64,000 nt of DNA from Candidatus Mycoplasma mahonii. Its GTDB lineage: Bacteria > Bacillota_I > Bacilli_A > Mycoplasmatales > Metamycoplasmataceae. Each line of letters opens with the position of its first letter. Positions within the stretch are counted from its first letter, which is position 1. Shown piece by piece: positions 11,999 through 24,326 of this stretch. The notes beneath the pieces were generated by a model that worked only from the letters and a program-made list of their open reading frames with translations, did no database searches and was not told the origin of the DNA. The stretch is taken from assembly GCF_030550815.1 (NCBI RefSeq), contig NZ_CP114583.1, positions 186,001 through 250,000 on the forward strand. The letters are read 5' to 3'. The position numbers were made by a program, and so were the translations under genes.

Positions 11999-12228
11999 AT
12001 ATCAATGAGCATAACAGAAATTTTATAAGAAAGTATAGACAAGCTATTCAAGATCTAGACTTTTATTTTCATAATATCCACAAGCTTGTTGTAAGAGATA
12101 TTTCAGATACGGATAGCGTTTATTCTTTTATATATAATCGGTGGCCCTTTATTAAAAACAATAATATTTATAGATCTTGATTTGATCTTGCTTTAACTAT
12201 ATTTAAAAATAAAAACCAAATAAAGTAA
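11999..12228 (+). pseudogene. Unidentified gene remnant
   Basis: An open frame without a start codon reads KITNINEHNRNFIRKYRQ, continues through LDFYFHNIHKLVVRDISDT and RWPFIKNNNIY, uses one TGA as Trp and ends at TAA. Amino acid composition looks protein-like, but I do not recognise the family. About 270 bases of featureless DNA follow before the regulator remnant. Confidence 0.3.
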
Positions 12229-12499
12229 AATTTAGAGCAAAGCATAATCATTCATTATTAAGATCAATTATACATTGTGGCTAGATTATGACATTAGGAT
12301 TTAGTCAAGAGCCTTTGGGAGTAAATACAAGAATAAGATAACATTTGGAGCCAAATTACAATACCTAATAGTTAGAATCATATTTTTAAATTTTATTATC
12401 AAGTAAGAAAGGAAAATCTTTAAACAAATAATTTATTTCGTAAATTCTTAAAATATATATAATTCAATTACAACAATCATAAAATATAGATTTACTGAA

Positions 12500-13200
12500 A
12501 AAATCAAAACCAGAACAAAACAAGAGAAATATATTTGTGAAAAAATTATCAAGCAACCTAATATGCATATAAAAAATTTAGAAGATTTTTCTGCTATTTT
12601 TAAATGCTCAAAGTCCCCTGTTACAAGATTGTCTCAATCTTTAGGATTTCCCTCTTTTCAACATTTTTTTATGAGTTATATGATCAAGAAAATAAAGTTA
12701 TGAGACATGAAAATAATGACATGGTATGATATAAAGAGCCATCATTAAAATTAGCGTGCAGTTTAAAAAGGAAAATTATTTATTTTCAATTCAAGAAGAA
12801 CAAAATCCATAGGGAAGTTGATGAGTGAAAGATTTAATAATATTGATATTGATAATGAATATTATCACGACTCTTGGGAAGAACCATACAAGATCAAGTC
12901 AAAAGAATTTCTATTAATGATACAGTTATTTTGATAGCAATGAATGGAGCATCGCATCTTGGTGATAAGATTTTACAAGATCTCAAGAAATGTAAAAACA
13001 TTAGGAAAATTATTGTTTTGACTGCCTCCCATGAAATCCACCCACATGAAAAAATTGAATATTTTTCTTTATCACGAATAGACAAAATAAATTATCAAGT
13101 TGACACTTTTGAAAGGTATATTTTTGTTGCCGCTAGAATGATCAGTTTTATTATATGTTTATTAAATGATATATATAAAATACATAAGAAAAATAAATAA
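12500..13200 (+). pseudogene. RpiR/MurR-family sugar regulator, disrupted
   Basis: The N-terminal RpiR helix-turn-helix is readable but lacks a start codon (KYICEKIIKQPNMHIKNLED, FKCSKSPVTRLSQSLGFPSF). The sugar-phosphate-binding SIS domain follows in two other frames: RTKSIGKLMSERFNNIDID with EYYHDSWEEP, then ISINDTVILIAMNGASHLGD and IIVLTASHEIH to the TAA at 13200. At least two frameshifts and a lost start make it non-functional. It sits upstream of the ROK kinase and mannosidase/PTS genes and was presumably their phosphosugar-responsive regulator. Confidence 0.75.
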
Positions 13201-13254
13201 TTTTTTGAAAAATAGTGATTATTTTACATCATGAATAATTTCTATAAAATCTAT

Positions 13255-13260
13255 TATAAT
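13255..13260 (+). promoter_or_regulatory. TATAAT-N6-ATG leaderless promoter, ROK kinase
   Basis: TATAAT ends exactly six bases before the start codon, so transcription should begin at the A of ATG. No Shine-Dalgarno sequence lies upstream of the ATG. Confidence 0.6.
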
Positions 13261-13266
13261 TTTATT

Positions 13267-14109
13267 ATGAAAAAAATTATTGCATTTGATATCGGCGGAA
13301 ATGGTGTTCAATTTAAATGTGGAAATTATGAAGGTTCTTTTTCTACTATTAATAAAGATAAAGATTTTATATTAAAAAAAATGTCTTCTTTGATAAAAAG
13401 ACAAAAAGCAACTCACGTTGGCATTTCATCTCCATGTGTTGTAAATTCAAAAACAGGTTATTTAAAAGGACTTTCAGGAATAAAAAATTGGGGTGATTTT
13501 AATTTATACGATAGTTTAAGGTCTTTATCCGGAGATGTTGTTATAAAAGCTGTTAATGATGCAAACGCAGCTTTACTTGGTGTTTTATCTTTAGATGAAA
13601 ATAAAAAATATAAAAATGCGCTAATGATAACGATTGGAACCGGTATTGGAGGAGGTGTTTTTATTAATGGAGATATTTATAATGGAACAAATGGATTCGC
13701 AGGAGAATTTGGTTATGGACTAACACAAAATAATGCAGAAAGAAAAAATGTTTCCCTAATATCTTCAGCAAATGCCCTTATGTCAAGAATCAATTCCAAA
13801 AACCATGCTATCATTGCAAAAAGTGCAAAAAGTGCATTAAACAGCAATAACGAATTAATCAAAAAAGAAGTAGAAAAATGATTCGAGGACATTGCTAAAT
13901 TAACTATTACAAAATGATACGATTTTGATCCAGAAGTAATATTTTTGGCTGGAGGAGTATCTAATCATAAAGATTTAGAACCTATTTTAAAAAAATTCAT
14001 AAAAAATATTTGTTCAGACTACGGTTATGAATATATACCTCATATAAAAATATCTAAAATTAAAAATACGGGAATCTTGGGAGCAGAAACTTTATTTAAA
14101 AATTTATAA
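13267..14109 (+). CDS. ROK-family sugar kinase
   Basis: Cytosolic sugar kinase of the ROK/hexokinase-like fold, probably phosphorylating a hexose released by the neighbouring mannosidases. 280 residues. Phosphate loop DIGGNGVQFK (Asn where most ROK proteins have Thr), sugar-binding VNDANAALLG with the catalytic-base Asp, second phosphate motif TIGTGIGGGVFING, GFAGEFGYG, and a C-terminal FLAGGVS. The zinc-binding GHxxxxxx(C)xCGxxGCxE motif of many ROK kinases is missing. Two TGA(Trp) codons are used. The ATG at 13267 is preferred over one at 13231 because it matches the family start and lies six bases after TATAAT. Confidence 0.88.
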
Positions 14110-14238
14110 CAAGATTAAATTTTTGATTTTTATTAAATTGGTTAGACGTATTTTGAATTAATAGGAATTTTTTCCATAATATGTATTTTTATCTTTTTAT
14201 ATTTATAATTCAAAAGTAAATAATATTTAGGAGATTTT

Positions 14239-16623
14239 ATGAAATTCAAAATTCACTTAGTTCCTCACACACATTGAGATAGAGAATGGTATTTTACATT
14301 TGATTCATCCAATGTATTGTTAAATAATGCCCTTAATGATTTGAAGCATCATAAAAATCAAAAATGACTAATTGATGGGCAGTGATCTTTGTTGGATGAC
14401 TATATTAAATGAAACCCCAATAAAAAAAATATTATAAAAAAATTGTTAAGGAAAAAATCAATAACGTCTGGACCTTTATATTCTCAACCAGATGTTTTTA
14501 ATTCACAAGCAGAAACTATTTTTAGAAATTTTGAAATAGGAAAAAACGTGGCTGATTCTTTTGGGATAAAACAAGTAAAAACGGCTTATTTACCTGATAC
14601 ATTTGGATTCGGAGAAAATATACCACAAATATTCAATTTGTCCGGAATTACTAATTTTGTTTTTTGAAGAGGATTATGTCAAGATCAATTGGATAAAAGT
14701 GACCATTTTATTTGAGAAGGTCCAAATAACTCAAAGTTAAAATCATTTGTATTAAGGGAAGGATACTATGCTCTTGGAATGTATTATCCATATAACAAAA
14801 ATAAACTTAATAAAATGAAAAAAAATCCAAATATATTTTTGGGAAAAGTCCAAAAATTAATATCTACTATGAAAGTGGATGGTGAAAATAGTTTGATTTT
14901 ACCTCTTGGAGGAGATCAAGCGCCTTTCATGATTGATCAAAACAACTTTGTTAATGAATTGAATAAAATATCTGATAAATATGAATTTATTTTGGAATCA
15001 AGTTATGATGATTACTTTAAGGACAAAAAGATCAATAGCAAAATATGCGGAGACTTAAGAGAACCGATAACTGGAAAAATTCACAGAACAATTACATCTT
15101 CTAGATATGATATTAAAAAAACTTTTAGAAATATAGAAGATTCATTATATTACTTATTAGAACCCCTGGAAATATATTACAAACAATTTGATAGAAACTA
15201 TGACTTTGAAAATTTTAAAAACGAGAACATAATGAAACCAATGTTAATCGCACAAACTCATGATTCTCTGGGGGGTTGTAATACCGATATAACAAACAAC
15301 CATCAAATGAATAGAATTGAAAGAGTTAATGAGAATATTTTTTCACAAATAGATTTACTTATAAAAAAAATAATTCAAGAAAGAAATATCAAAGAAGAAA
15401 ACATAATAATCTTTAATCCCGCTCCATTTAAAACTAGTTTAGTTCAGAAAAAAATAATTTATTCTGCAGTGAATAAAGCAATAAATATATCAAATAAAAA
15501 TTTCTCTATTTTTACAATAAAGTCAGAAAACATTTCATTAAATCCCAATAAACCATTATATAAACAAGAAACAATCATAATAGCCAATAATTTAAAACCA
15601 CTTTCTTTTAATGTGTTTAATGTTGCAATGTCTGATGATAGTAAAATAAAATTAACAACTAAAAGCATAGTTCAAAATTATTTCGAAATAAGTAAAAATG
15701 TTCATTTTAAATTAAAACTGATTGAAGATAATGGAGATTCTTATGATTTCAGCCCTGGTAAAGATATTCCCTTGAAATTAGAAAATGTTTTCCTTAAAAA
15801 AACTTCAATCAAAAAAATAGATATATATATATTATATGGTTTCATAAATAAATCGTTCTTTGAAGTGTTTGCATCAAAAATAAATGGCAATTTTGAATTT
15901 GAAATAAATTTAGATAATAAGTTGAAAAATACAAAATTATCATTGATATTTCCAAAAAATACCAAAATAAAAAAATCTTTAAATCTTACATTAACAGATT
16001 TTGAGTATAAAGACATTCCGAATAATTGAGAAGACAAATATCAAGAATATCCCGCTAATGTTGGAGCGAATGATGGGCTGATATCTTTTAACGGGATAAA
16101 CATTTTAACATCGGGAACTAATGAAGTCTTTAATCATAAAGATAAAATGGAATTAACATTATTTAGAACATATGATAAAGTTACAAAAGGAAATATGGAG
16201 TGAAGAAAAACCACAAGTGGATTAAGTTGATCAGAAGATTCAATTGATTCTCAGTTGCAAAAAAAACTCACATTTCATTTGGGGTTATATAAATCAGAGC
16301 CAATTAATTCTCTTAACATGTTTAAATATAAACCTTATATATATAAAGAACAATCAAGAAATTTTACTGCTAATAAAATGACAAAATTTGTGATCAATAA
16401 TATTATCAATAAACAAAAAAAGATTATAACGGTTGATTTTTGTAAAGATGTTTTTATATCTTCAATGAGGCAAAATGGAAAAAATATAATTGTCAGAGCT
16501 GCAAATATGAAAAACAAAAATATCAAAGCGATATTTAAAATAAATAATCATGCACATGGATATGATTTTAAACCATACGAAATAAAATTATTTACATTAA
16601 ATATAAAGGAGAATTATGAATAA
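14239..16623 (+). CDS. GH38 alpha-mannosidase (first of two)
   Basis: Zinc-dependent retaining alpha-mannosidase, 794 residues, cytoplasmic (no signal). HTHWDREW near residue 11 gives metal ligands; YLPDTFGFGENIPQIF contains the expected nucleophile D120; AQTHDSLGG near residue 341 gives the late His/Asp motif. All are intact. Eleven or so TGA(Trp) codons are read through. GGAG lies upstream of ATG. The stop overlaps the next mannosidase by eight bases. Family members of this bacterial subgroup act on mannosylglycerate or on phosphorylated mannosides from a PTS; the exact substrate is not readable. It is diverged from the second copy in its C-terminal half. Confidence 0.9.
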
Positions 16624-19231
16624 TAAAAAGTTAAATGTACATATGGTACAACACACACACTGGGATAGAGAATGGTATTTTACATCAGATGATAGTAGGA
16701 CAATGTTATATTATGATATGAAATTTCTTATAGAATATTTAGAAAATCATGATGATAAATTTACGTTTGATGGTCAGTCTTCCATTATTGACGATTTCTT
16801 AAAATTTTCTCCCGATTGAGAAGATCGTTTCAAAAGAGTTGTCAAAGATGGAAAAATTTTGATTGGACCTTTTTATACTCAAACTGACAATGTTTTACCC
16901 AATGGCGAATCTATAATTCGAAACATTGAAATAGGCAATGCAATGGCAAAAAAGATTGGTCACAGTATGCAAGTTGGATATTTACCAGACACATTTGGGC
17001 ATAATAATCAAACACCTCAAATTTTAAGACTGAATGGCATAGACAATTTTTCCTTTTATAGAGGTTTAGATCCAGAAGACACAAATGACACACTTTATTT
17101 TACATATAAAGGATTAGATGGTAGTGAAGTATTGGGCCATTGGCAAACCCACTATTCAACAAAAGGCGGTGCTTTTGATTACACATTAGAAGCATTTGAT
17201 AAGAATATTGTTAGTGACTATGAAAAACCAGGAGAATTTTCTCCATCTGTAAAATCTTATGCAAAAAGAAATCACAGCTTGCCTATAGCCATTCCAGTTG
17301 GCAGTGATCAAAAACCATTTAGAAAAGAAGTAAAAAATATTTTAAAAGATTTAAATAAAAAATATATAGAATTTAACTTCATTGCTTCTGATTATGAAAC
17401 TATGATTAAGGAAATCGTTAAAGATGTAAAAGAAAACAAAATTGAACTACCAATTATTCAAACAGAATTAAGACAAGCTTTAACCGGTAGAGTTCACCGA
17501 AGTGTTTTATCATCAAGAATGGATATAAAGCAACTGATTTTTGAATTAGAAACACTCCTTATTGATACATTTGAACCACTATCAATTTTATGTACTATGA
17601 ATGGGATTGATGTTCCATGAAAAATAATAGAACACTCTTGAAAAGAGTTATTTAAATCATCTGCTCATGATTCATATGGAACAACTAATGAAGATTTCTC
17701 CAATCTAAAATTAAAATCTAGACTTGTTAATGCTATTAGAACATCCAATGGCGCTATAGCAATGTTGACCAGAATTTACGCTAATTCTATTATCAAAGAA
17801 AAAAAAGATGCATATAATAAACTTATTTTATTTAATTTTCTTCCTAAAAAATATAGTGGTATATATCAATTTACAACTACAGTTAAATCTGGATTTGAAA
17901 ATAATAAATTTAAAATATTTGATGATAAAAAAGAAATCACATATTCAATTTTAAAGAGAAATAATGTGGGAACACACGAAAGAGATGCTTTAACTTTGTT
18001 AATTAACGTTGAAGATGTAGCTGCTTTTTCGCACAAATTATTATCAATTAAATATTTTAAAAATAAACAATATAATTTAACACAAAAAGATGAAATATCT
18101 AAAAACGGAGTATATATTCAAGTAAAAAATAATACTATTATCATTAATAATTCAGGAAAAATAAGCAAAAACATGTTTAAAGTAGCAATGGATCCATCTG
18201 TCGGAGATACATATGATCATTCTCCCATTACTCATAACGATAAAAAATATTTATTAAATAATTATGATATTATTGAAACTAACAAGGAGGCAGGGTACAT
18301 TAAATTTAAGGCAAGTGGAATCATCCCTACAACAAAAAATAATTGAGAAAACAATATCGCTACAGAAAAACAAGAACTAACTATTCAATTAACAATAGTG
18401 AATAAAAATATTCATGCTAAAATAATTGTCCAAAATAATATCGACGATGGAAGAATGATTTTAATTGTAGATTCTTTTTCTGATTCAGAGGCTTGAAAAC
18501 ACGACCAACAATTTGGTACATATAAAAGGAATATTCATAATAAGTATATGGACACATGAAAAAAACCAAATAAATACGGATACAAATGAGATGAATATCC
18601 AACAAATCTTTCTCCACATCAATCATTTATAACTAATAATGAATCCAATTTTACTATATATACAAAAGGGACCAAGGAACACGAATTAATAAAATATAAC
18701 AATAAAAATCAATTTGCCATTACTTTATATCGTGCTTTTGGTGTATTTGGAAGATCAAAGTTTTTATATAGACCCGGAAGAGGATCAGGAGCACATACAG
18801 ATGCACCAGATTGCCAAATGAAGAATGATGTTCTTGAGTTTGATTTTATATTTGTTTTCAGTAAAGTTAATGAGTATCAACAGTTTGAATATGCCAAACA
18901 ATTAGCTAATAAAACATTTTATATACCAAGACAATGAGGCCTTGATAGAACCATTCTTCGTTGGGACACAAATATAGATTATTATGATAAAACAAAAAAA
19001 AGAGGAAAGAAATTAGACATTCCACAAAAAATATTAAATAATAATTTTATATCTACTGCTCTATATAAAGATCCAAATAACAGAATTATCGCTAGATTTC
19101 TAAATTTAGGAAAAGAAATTATTATTCCAGGATTAGACTATAAAATTTCAAGAAATGTTGTAGAATTTAAAAACAAAGATGTGTCCGTACCCACTTATGG
19201 ACTTATAAATGTTTGGATCAGGGAGGACTAA
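16616..19231 (+). CDS. GH38 alpha-mannosidase, MngB-like (second)
   Basis: 871 residues, almost the length of E. coli MngB (2-O-(6-phospho-mannosyl)-glycerate hydrolase). Motifs: QHTHWDREWYF near residue 13, GYLPDTFGHNNQTPQIL with nucleophile D125, TELRQALTGRVHRSV, and SSAHDSYGTTNEDF near residue 352. No signal peptide. It overlaps the preceding mannosidase, and its TAA overlaps the PTS ATG (TAATG), so the three genes are co-translated. Pairing with a fructose-family PTS mirrors mngA-mngB, which is the basis for proposing that it hydrolyses a phosphorylated mannoside in the cytoplasm. Function inferred. Confidence 0.9.
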
Positions 19232-21339
19232 TGATTTTCAATATACAACACATTTTTTTAGATAAAAAATTTAAAATAAAAAAAGAACTTTTTGATTTTC
19301 TTGGAGAAGAAGCTGTTAAAAAAGGTGTTTCAAATAGTTCAAAAGCAATTATAGATTCTTTCTTAAAGAGAGAAAATGAAGGAACAACTGGGTTTGAAGA
19401 TGGGTTCGCTATTCCTCATGCAAGAGTTGCTGAGGTGGCAAATCCGTCTATATTTATTATTAGGAATGCCAATAAATTTGATGATTGAGATTCATTAGAT
19501 CATAACGGAGTTAAATATTTAATTGCATTAATGATACCCAGTGAAGCTGGGTCCCTTCATATGGAAATTCTTTCTTCTATAGCGACAAAATTAATGAGTG
19601 AAGATTTCAGAAAGATTATAAAAACGGGTAACAATAAAGAAATATTTAAAGAATTTGATATTTTATTATCTAATATTTCCAAAAAAGAAAAACCAATTAA
19701 AAAACATATCAATTCAGATAAAAAAACATTGATAGGTATTTCTGCTTGTCCCGCAGGAATTGCTCACACATTTATGGCTAAACAGAAAATGGTAGATGCT
19801 GCTAATGAGTTGGGAATGAATGCCAAATGAGAAACACAAGGGGCAAATGGGAAAAAAAGTGCTCTTTCAAAAGAAGATATTGACAATGCAGACACAATAA
19901 TAATAGCAACAGACATAGAATTAGATCTTACTAGATTTATAGGCAAAAATATTTTGATCACTAGTACAAACGATGCAATAAAAAATGGCGCCAAATTAAT
20001 AAAGAGAGCCAAAAAAGATGCTTATAAATATAATGGAATTAATGATAACCATAAAAATTTTTTATTTTCCTTCTTTTCTTTAATGAAAAAATCTTTTCAT
20101 TCTTCCTTCGGAAGACCATGAGTTTATTTATCAATTACTGGCTTAATGCTTTCATTATTTGCTTTAATTGGGAATTCTATGTATGGAACAGATTGATCCA
20201 TTGATCCTGAAGGAAGGAATCAAACTTTATTCAAATTACAAGAGATATCTAAATTTGCATTATATTTATCAATGCCATTTATAGCTGGTAAAATTGCAAA
20301 AAATGCCACAAATAGAGAAGAGGCATTTGCGCTCGTTTTCATTGCCACGCTACTAATGAATATGCCAACATTTATGACTGGATGAAATGCCATAACTGGT
20401 GGTGAACAGCAAAATGTTAATATCTTTTTCGAATGAAACGGATTATTTTCAAAAGAAGAATTGAATCATGGCTCAAACATAATAGGTGCGATAGTAATAA
20501 CATTTTTATCAATATTATTATTTAAAGCTATTTTTGGTATAAAATGTTTTATTGATTTAAAATTCAAAGGAAGAGTATCTCATTATGTAATAGGAGGTTA
20601 TTCTCATTTCCTAACAATTCTTATTCCTTCCATTGTGATTTTAATTGGAATAGTATTTACTTTTGGAGCCCCTCTTTCTTTTGTGTCCTCAAAAATTACA
20701 TACGGAATTGTAGACTATGCTTCTGATCACTGATGATTAAAATTCATCATAGGTGGATGTTTTGGGATATTGATTGCTTCTGATTTAGGTGGAATAATTA
20801 ATAAAGTCGGTCTAATTTCTTTGATTGGACTGGCTCAATATGATTTAAAGTTTGCTGCTCTTATTGCAGTTGGTATTCCGGTCGCTTCAATTGGTTATGG
20901 ATTTTCTTATTCTTTATTTAAAAATAAATATAAAGATATAGATGCAAAAGATGCATGCCTATCTTTCAAAAAAGGATTAAATGGAATGACTGAGGGTCCG
21001 TTGTTTTTAACAAATAAATACGGGCTTAGAGTGATAATCCCCAATTTGCTTTCTACATTTTTAGCTACTGGATTATCATTAATGTTGGGACTTTATGTTT
21101 TTAAAGGAGGGCACATAGGGATTCTATTTTTAGGGGCACAGGCAGATTTATCTCACGCAAATAGTATTTCATGATTGGATACACTTCTTCCAAAAGGAGA
21201 TGGATTCATAACTGCAATTTGCTCTATAACTTATGGAATTATTGGATATTATTTAGTTATGTTTTTATCTTGTGTTACTTATGCAGGAATTTCAAGAATA
21301 ACTTTTGCATTGCCTGGTCCAAAAAAAGTGTTTAAATAG
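19231..21339 (+). CDS. PTS enzyme IIABC, fructose/mannosylglycerate family
   Basis: Membrane permease that imports and phosphorylates a sugar using PEP via HPr. 702 residues. Domain order IIA (about 1-150, phospho-His H63 in DGFAIPHARVAEV), IIB (165-265, phospho-Cys C173 in SACPAGIAHTFMA), IIC (290-702, eight to ten helices; loop GLNGMTEGPLF near the substrate site). Several TGA(Trp) codons. The start is the ATG sharing one base with the mannosidase stop. Same domain order as MngA and FruA. With the two mannosidases it suggests uptake of a mannosyl conjugate; fructose alone is the alternative. Confidence 0.9.
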
Positions 21340-21389
21340 AATAGCAAAAAATGACAATTAATAAAAAAATAGAAGAAATAAAAAAATTG

Positions 21390-21699
21390 AAAAGGTAGTT
21401 TTTATCATTGCATTCCTTATTGCCCTGCAAGGAGTTCTTCTTTAGCTAGTTCAACTTGTCGATAACTTATTTATTGGCAAGCTTCAATTTGCAAAAGATT
21501 ATGGAATGATTATTTTCCCATATTTATTAATTATTTAGTTATCATTTTTCCTTTTTTGTTTAGAGAAAACAAAAAAACAAAATTGTCTATGTATGTTCAT
21601 GTGTTGTTATTGTTTGTAAATTCATCTTTGAATTATCCCTTTATGTATACGTTTGGATGAGGAATTAAAAGTTCTGCTTATGCAATATTAATCTGAACT
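21390..21699 (+). pseudogene. MATE transporter remnant (C-terminal half)
   Basis: Broken frames read KVVFIIAFLIALQGVLL, then LVQLVDNLFIGKLQ, and further on LNYPFMYTFGWGIKSSAYAILI, all typical of the second MATE repeat, with stops between. The fragment ends abruptly at base 21699 where a transposase-end repeat begins, as if an insertion or deletion cut it there. A separate N-terminal MATE remnant lies at 36.5-37.4 kb on the other strand. Confidence 0.55.
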
Positions 21700-21912
21700 C
21701 ATCTTATAAAATTCCTGCTGCAGAAACGGGCTCAGTGGGTATTGCAAGTATATTGAACAACCTTGTTTATTAGTTCAAGATAGTCATTAAAATGTTAAAA
21801 TATATTTATCATTATTTGATAAAGACTTTTGAATTAAACTTATTTAGAGGATTAAGCATAATTTATCTAAAATGTTTAAAAGCAAAAATTCCTACTAAAT
21901 AATTCTGCGCAC
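21700..21912 (+). repeat. Transposase-end repeat, copy 1
   Basis: About 210 bases nearly identical to 44911-45124. It encodes the last ~25 codons of a UPF0236/Mbov_0401-like protein (SYKIPAAETGSVGIAS, then LVY and stop) followed by ~130 bases of its 3' flank. Nothing else of the element is present here. Confidence 0.75.
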
Positions 21913-21955
21913 CATTTCTATCTTAAAAGTGTTCGATTATGTTAAAATTATTATA

Positions 21956-22165
21956 ATGATTGATGGAAGCTATTCTTGAATTATTTCTTTACTGCTAACA
22001 CTAACACTAATACTTATATATTACACTTCAAATATTTATTTTGGGTATATATATTGAATAGTCGGTGTTTCATTTATATTAAAAACACTTATTCTAAATA
22101 TATTTTTGAATAAAAAAATTGACAGCTATAAATCATTATTAAAAAAGGAGGTAAAAAATGTCTAA
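21956..22165 (+). CDS. Small membrane protein, 69 residues
   Basis: Starts MIDGSYSWIISLLLTLTL and has two hydrophobic helices (about residues 7-25 and 31-50) followed by a Lys-rich tail (KKIDSYKSLLKKEV). Two TGA codons act as Trp. A TAAAAT box lies seven bases before the ATG. Its stop overlaps the ATG of the next (dead) gene, which has a strong AAAGGAGG box inside this gene. I do not recognise the family; the coupling suggests it served the downstream gene. Confidence 0.45.
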
Positions 22166-22567
22166 AATATTATTTCCCCAAACTTTCTTTGAGGTAACGC
22201 TTGATCCACTAAAGAAACTAAAGGATTGGGTATGACAAAAAAGGCTTCATATCAAATAAATATAGAATTGCATTTATTAAACGAGCATCTTTTTCACCTT
22301 CATAGATTATGATGTTAATGTAATGGGTTTGCATCTTTGATGTGCTAGCTTGTTGGTCTTGAAATAATGTTTTCAAAAGATACATACCGTGACTGAAGTT
22401 AACACAAATATCACGGAAAAAATTATAAAAGCTTTAGGTTATTTTTTAAGGACACAATATTAAAATATTGATTTGAAGATAAATTTAAGAAAAAAGAAAA
22501 TTATGATGATTTGATTAACGTAAGTTTTCAAAATCTTGCGGTGCTTAATTATTATTTTAAAAACTAG
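22158..22567 (+). pseudogene. Disrupted gene of unknown function
   Basis: A strong AAAGGAGG site precedes ATG, and the first codons read MSKILFPQTFFE, but the frame then breaks repeatedly: GNAWSTKETKGLG and KGFISNKYRIAFIKRASFSPS appear in other frames, and the end reads TEVNTNITEKIIKALGYFF, then KKKENYDDLINVSFQNLAVL and a TAG. The good initiation site shows that it was once expressed. Family not recognised. Confidence 0.5.
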
Positions 22568-22583
22568 AAAATAGGAGAATAAT

Positions 22584-24137
22584 ATGGATATAAAAAAAAC
22601 AATTTACCAAATTTACCCCTTATCATTCAAGGGTTCACGAGGAAAAGGACATGGAAATATAAAAGGCATTATAGAAAAGTTAGATTATATAAAAAAATTA
22701 TCAGTTGATATGATTTGAATATCGCCAATAACATCTTCACCTATGAAAGATAATGGTTATGATGTATCTAATTACAAAAATATTAATCCTCTTTTTGGTA
22801 ATATGAATGATTTTAAAACTCTTGTGAATAAAGCTAAAAATTTAGATATGGGAATTATGATGGATATAGTAATGAATCACACAAGCAATGAACATGAATG
22901 GTTTAAAAAATCTATTAATTCAATTGCACCATATGATAAATATTATGTATGAAGGGATAAACCAATAGAAAAATTTAATTCTCAATTTCAGAATAGTGCA
23001 TGGACATATAACAAAATCAGAAAACAGTGATATTTACATCACTTTGCATCTGAACAACCAGATCTTAACTGGGAAAATGATGATTTAATTGAAGAATTCA
23101 TTGGTGTTATCAATTTTTGAATTTCACATGGTGTTCAGGGTTTTAGATTTGATGTCATAGATATGCTTGGAAAGCAAATAGATTTGGGTAAAACAATAAA
23201 CATTGATAGAGCTTATAAAATAATAAAAAAAATAGGGCTTAATACATGATTAAAAAATGACCTTTTCACAGTTGGGGAATGCTGAAGTACTTCTCGAGAA
23301 AATGTTAAAAAATATGTAAATAAAACAAATGGTTTATTTACAACAGCATTCAATGCAAGATATATGTTTGAAGGTTGATTTGACAGCAGATGAGATTTGA
23401 TTCCTCCTAAAGGAAAAAACTTTATTGAAATGAAAAAATGAATTTTTGAAACAAGAAAAAGAATTGAAGCAGATTGCAATATTCCAAATTTCATCGAAAA
23501 CCATGATTTTCCTAGGTCTATTTCTAGATTGTTTTCAGCTGATGGTTATGAGGCTTCAAAAGCAAAATTAATATTGATATCCTTTTTCGGATTTAATGGA
23601 CACAACTTTATTTATCAAGGACAAGAATTAGGATTGACTAATCCGATTTTTGATATAAAAAATTATAACGATCCAGAAACAAAAAAATTCATTAATAATA
23701 AGCCGATTAATTTAAATTTATCATATAGAGCAAACGCAGGAACCAGAGACAATGCAAGGGCATTAATTCCATGAGAGTATAAAAAGTTTAAAAAATCATG
23801 ATTAAAATTTGAATATGATGATTCAGTTATTACTCAGGCTGATCAAGAAAAGAATTTGCATTCAGTTTTATTATTTTATAAATGGTTTTTAAAATGAAAA
23901 AAATGTGAAAATAAATTTTTTTCAAAAGCAAAATTAATACCTATGTTAATTGAAAATGAAGGTATTTTTGCCTATAAATACAAAACAAAAGATAAAGAAA
24001 TTGTTTTTATTAGTAATTGGAGTAATAAAAACGTGAAGATAAACATTAAAATCGGAAAAGTGATTATTGGTGAAATTGAAAATCAATGATTGTCTAAATA
24101 TGGATATATAATAACGGAAATAAATAATACGAAATAA
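22584..24137 (+). CDS. GH13 alpha-glucosidase
   Basis: Cytoplasmic alpha-glucosidase of the oligo-1,6-glucosidase/trehalose-6-phosphate hydrolase group, 517 residues (slightly short of the usual 540-560). Conserved regions: [24 protein letters not shown] with the nucleophile Asp, FTVGECWS with the acid/base Glu and FIENHDFPR with the transition-state Asp. Many TGA(Trp) codons. AGGAG lies before ATG. Followed by a terminator and then a sugar ABC importer, so it probably splits an imported alpha-glucoside. Trehalose, maltose or isomaltose cannot be separated by eye. Confidence 0.92.
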
Positions 24138-24168
24138 TGTTATAAAATTTAGCACAACAATAACGAAA

Positions 24169-24203
24169 AATGATTGTGGAATTTTTTCCATGATTATTTT
24201 TAG
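24169..24203 (+). terminator. Terminator after the GH13 gene
   Basis: A 13-base-pair stem (AATGATTGTGGAA with TTCCATGATTATT, some G-U pairs) closes a four-T loop and is followed by TTTT. It separates the glucosidase from the ABC operon. Confidence 0.65.
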
Positions 24204-24326
24204 TAATCATAATAGTTTTATAATTTAAGATGTAATAATATTAAAAGATAAAATTACATGTTCACTCTTACGTTTAAGCTTAGGAATGAACCACACACAA
24301 TAAAGAAATTAAGGAGTATTACATAT

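Noticed and set aside
13231-13266. Upstream ATG extending the ROK kinase by 12 codons
   Set aside because: It lies upstream of the -10 box and adds residues not found in the family; the ATG at 13267 matches both.
16335-16526. Hydrophobic reverse frame within the first mannosidase
   Set aside because: Complement of Lys/Asn-rich coding sequence, which reads as Phe/Leu/Ile on the other strand.
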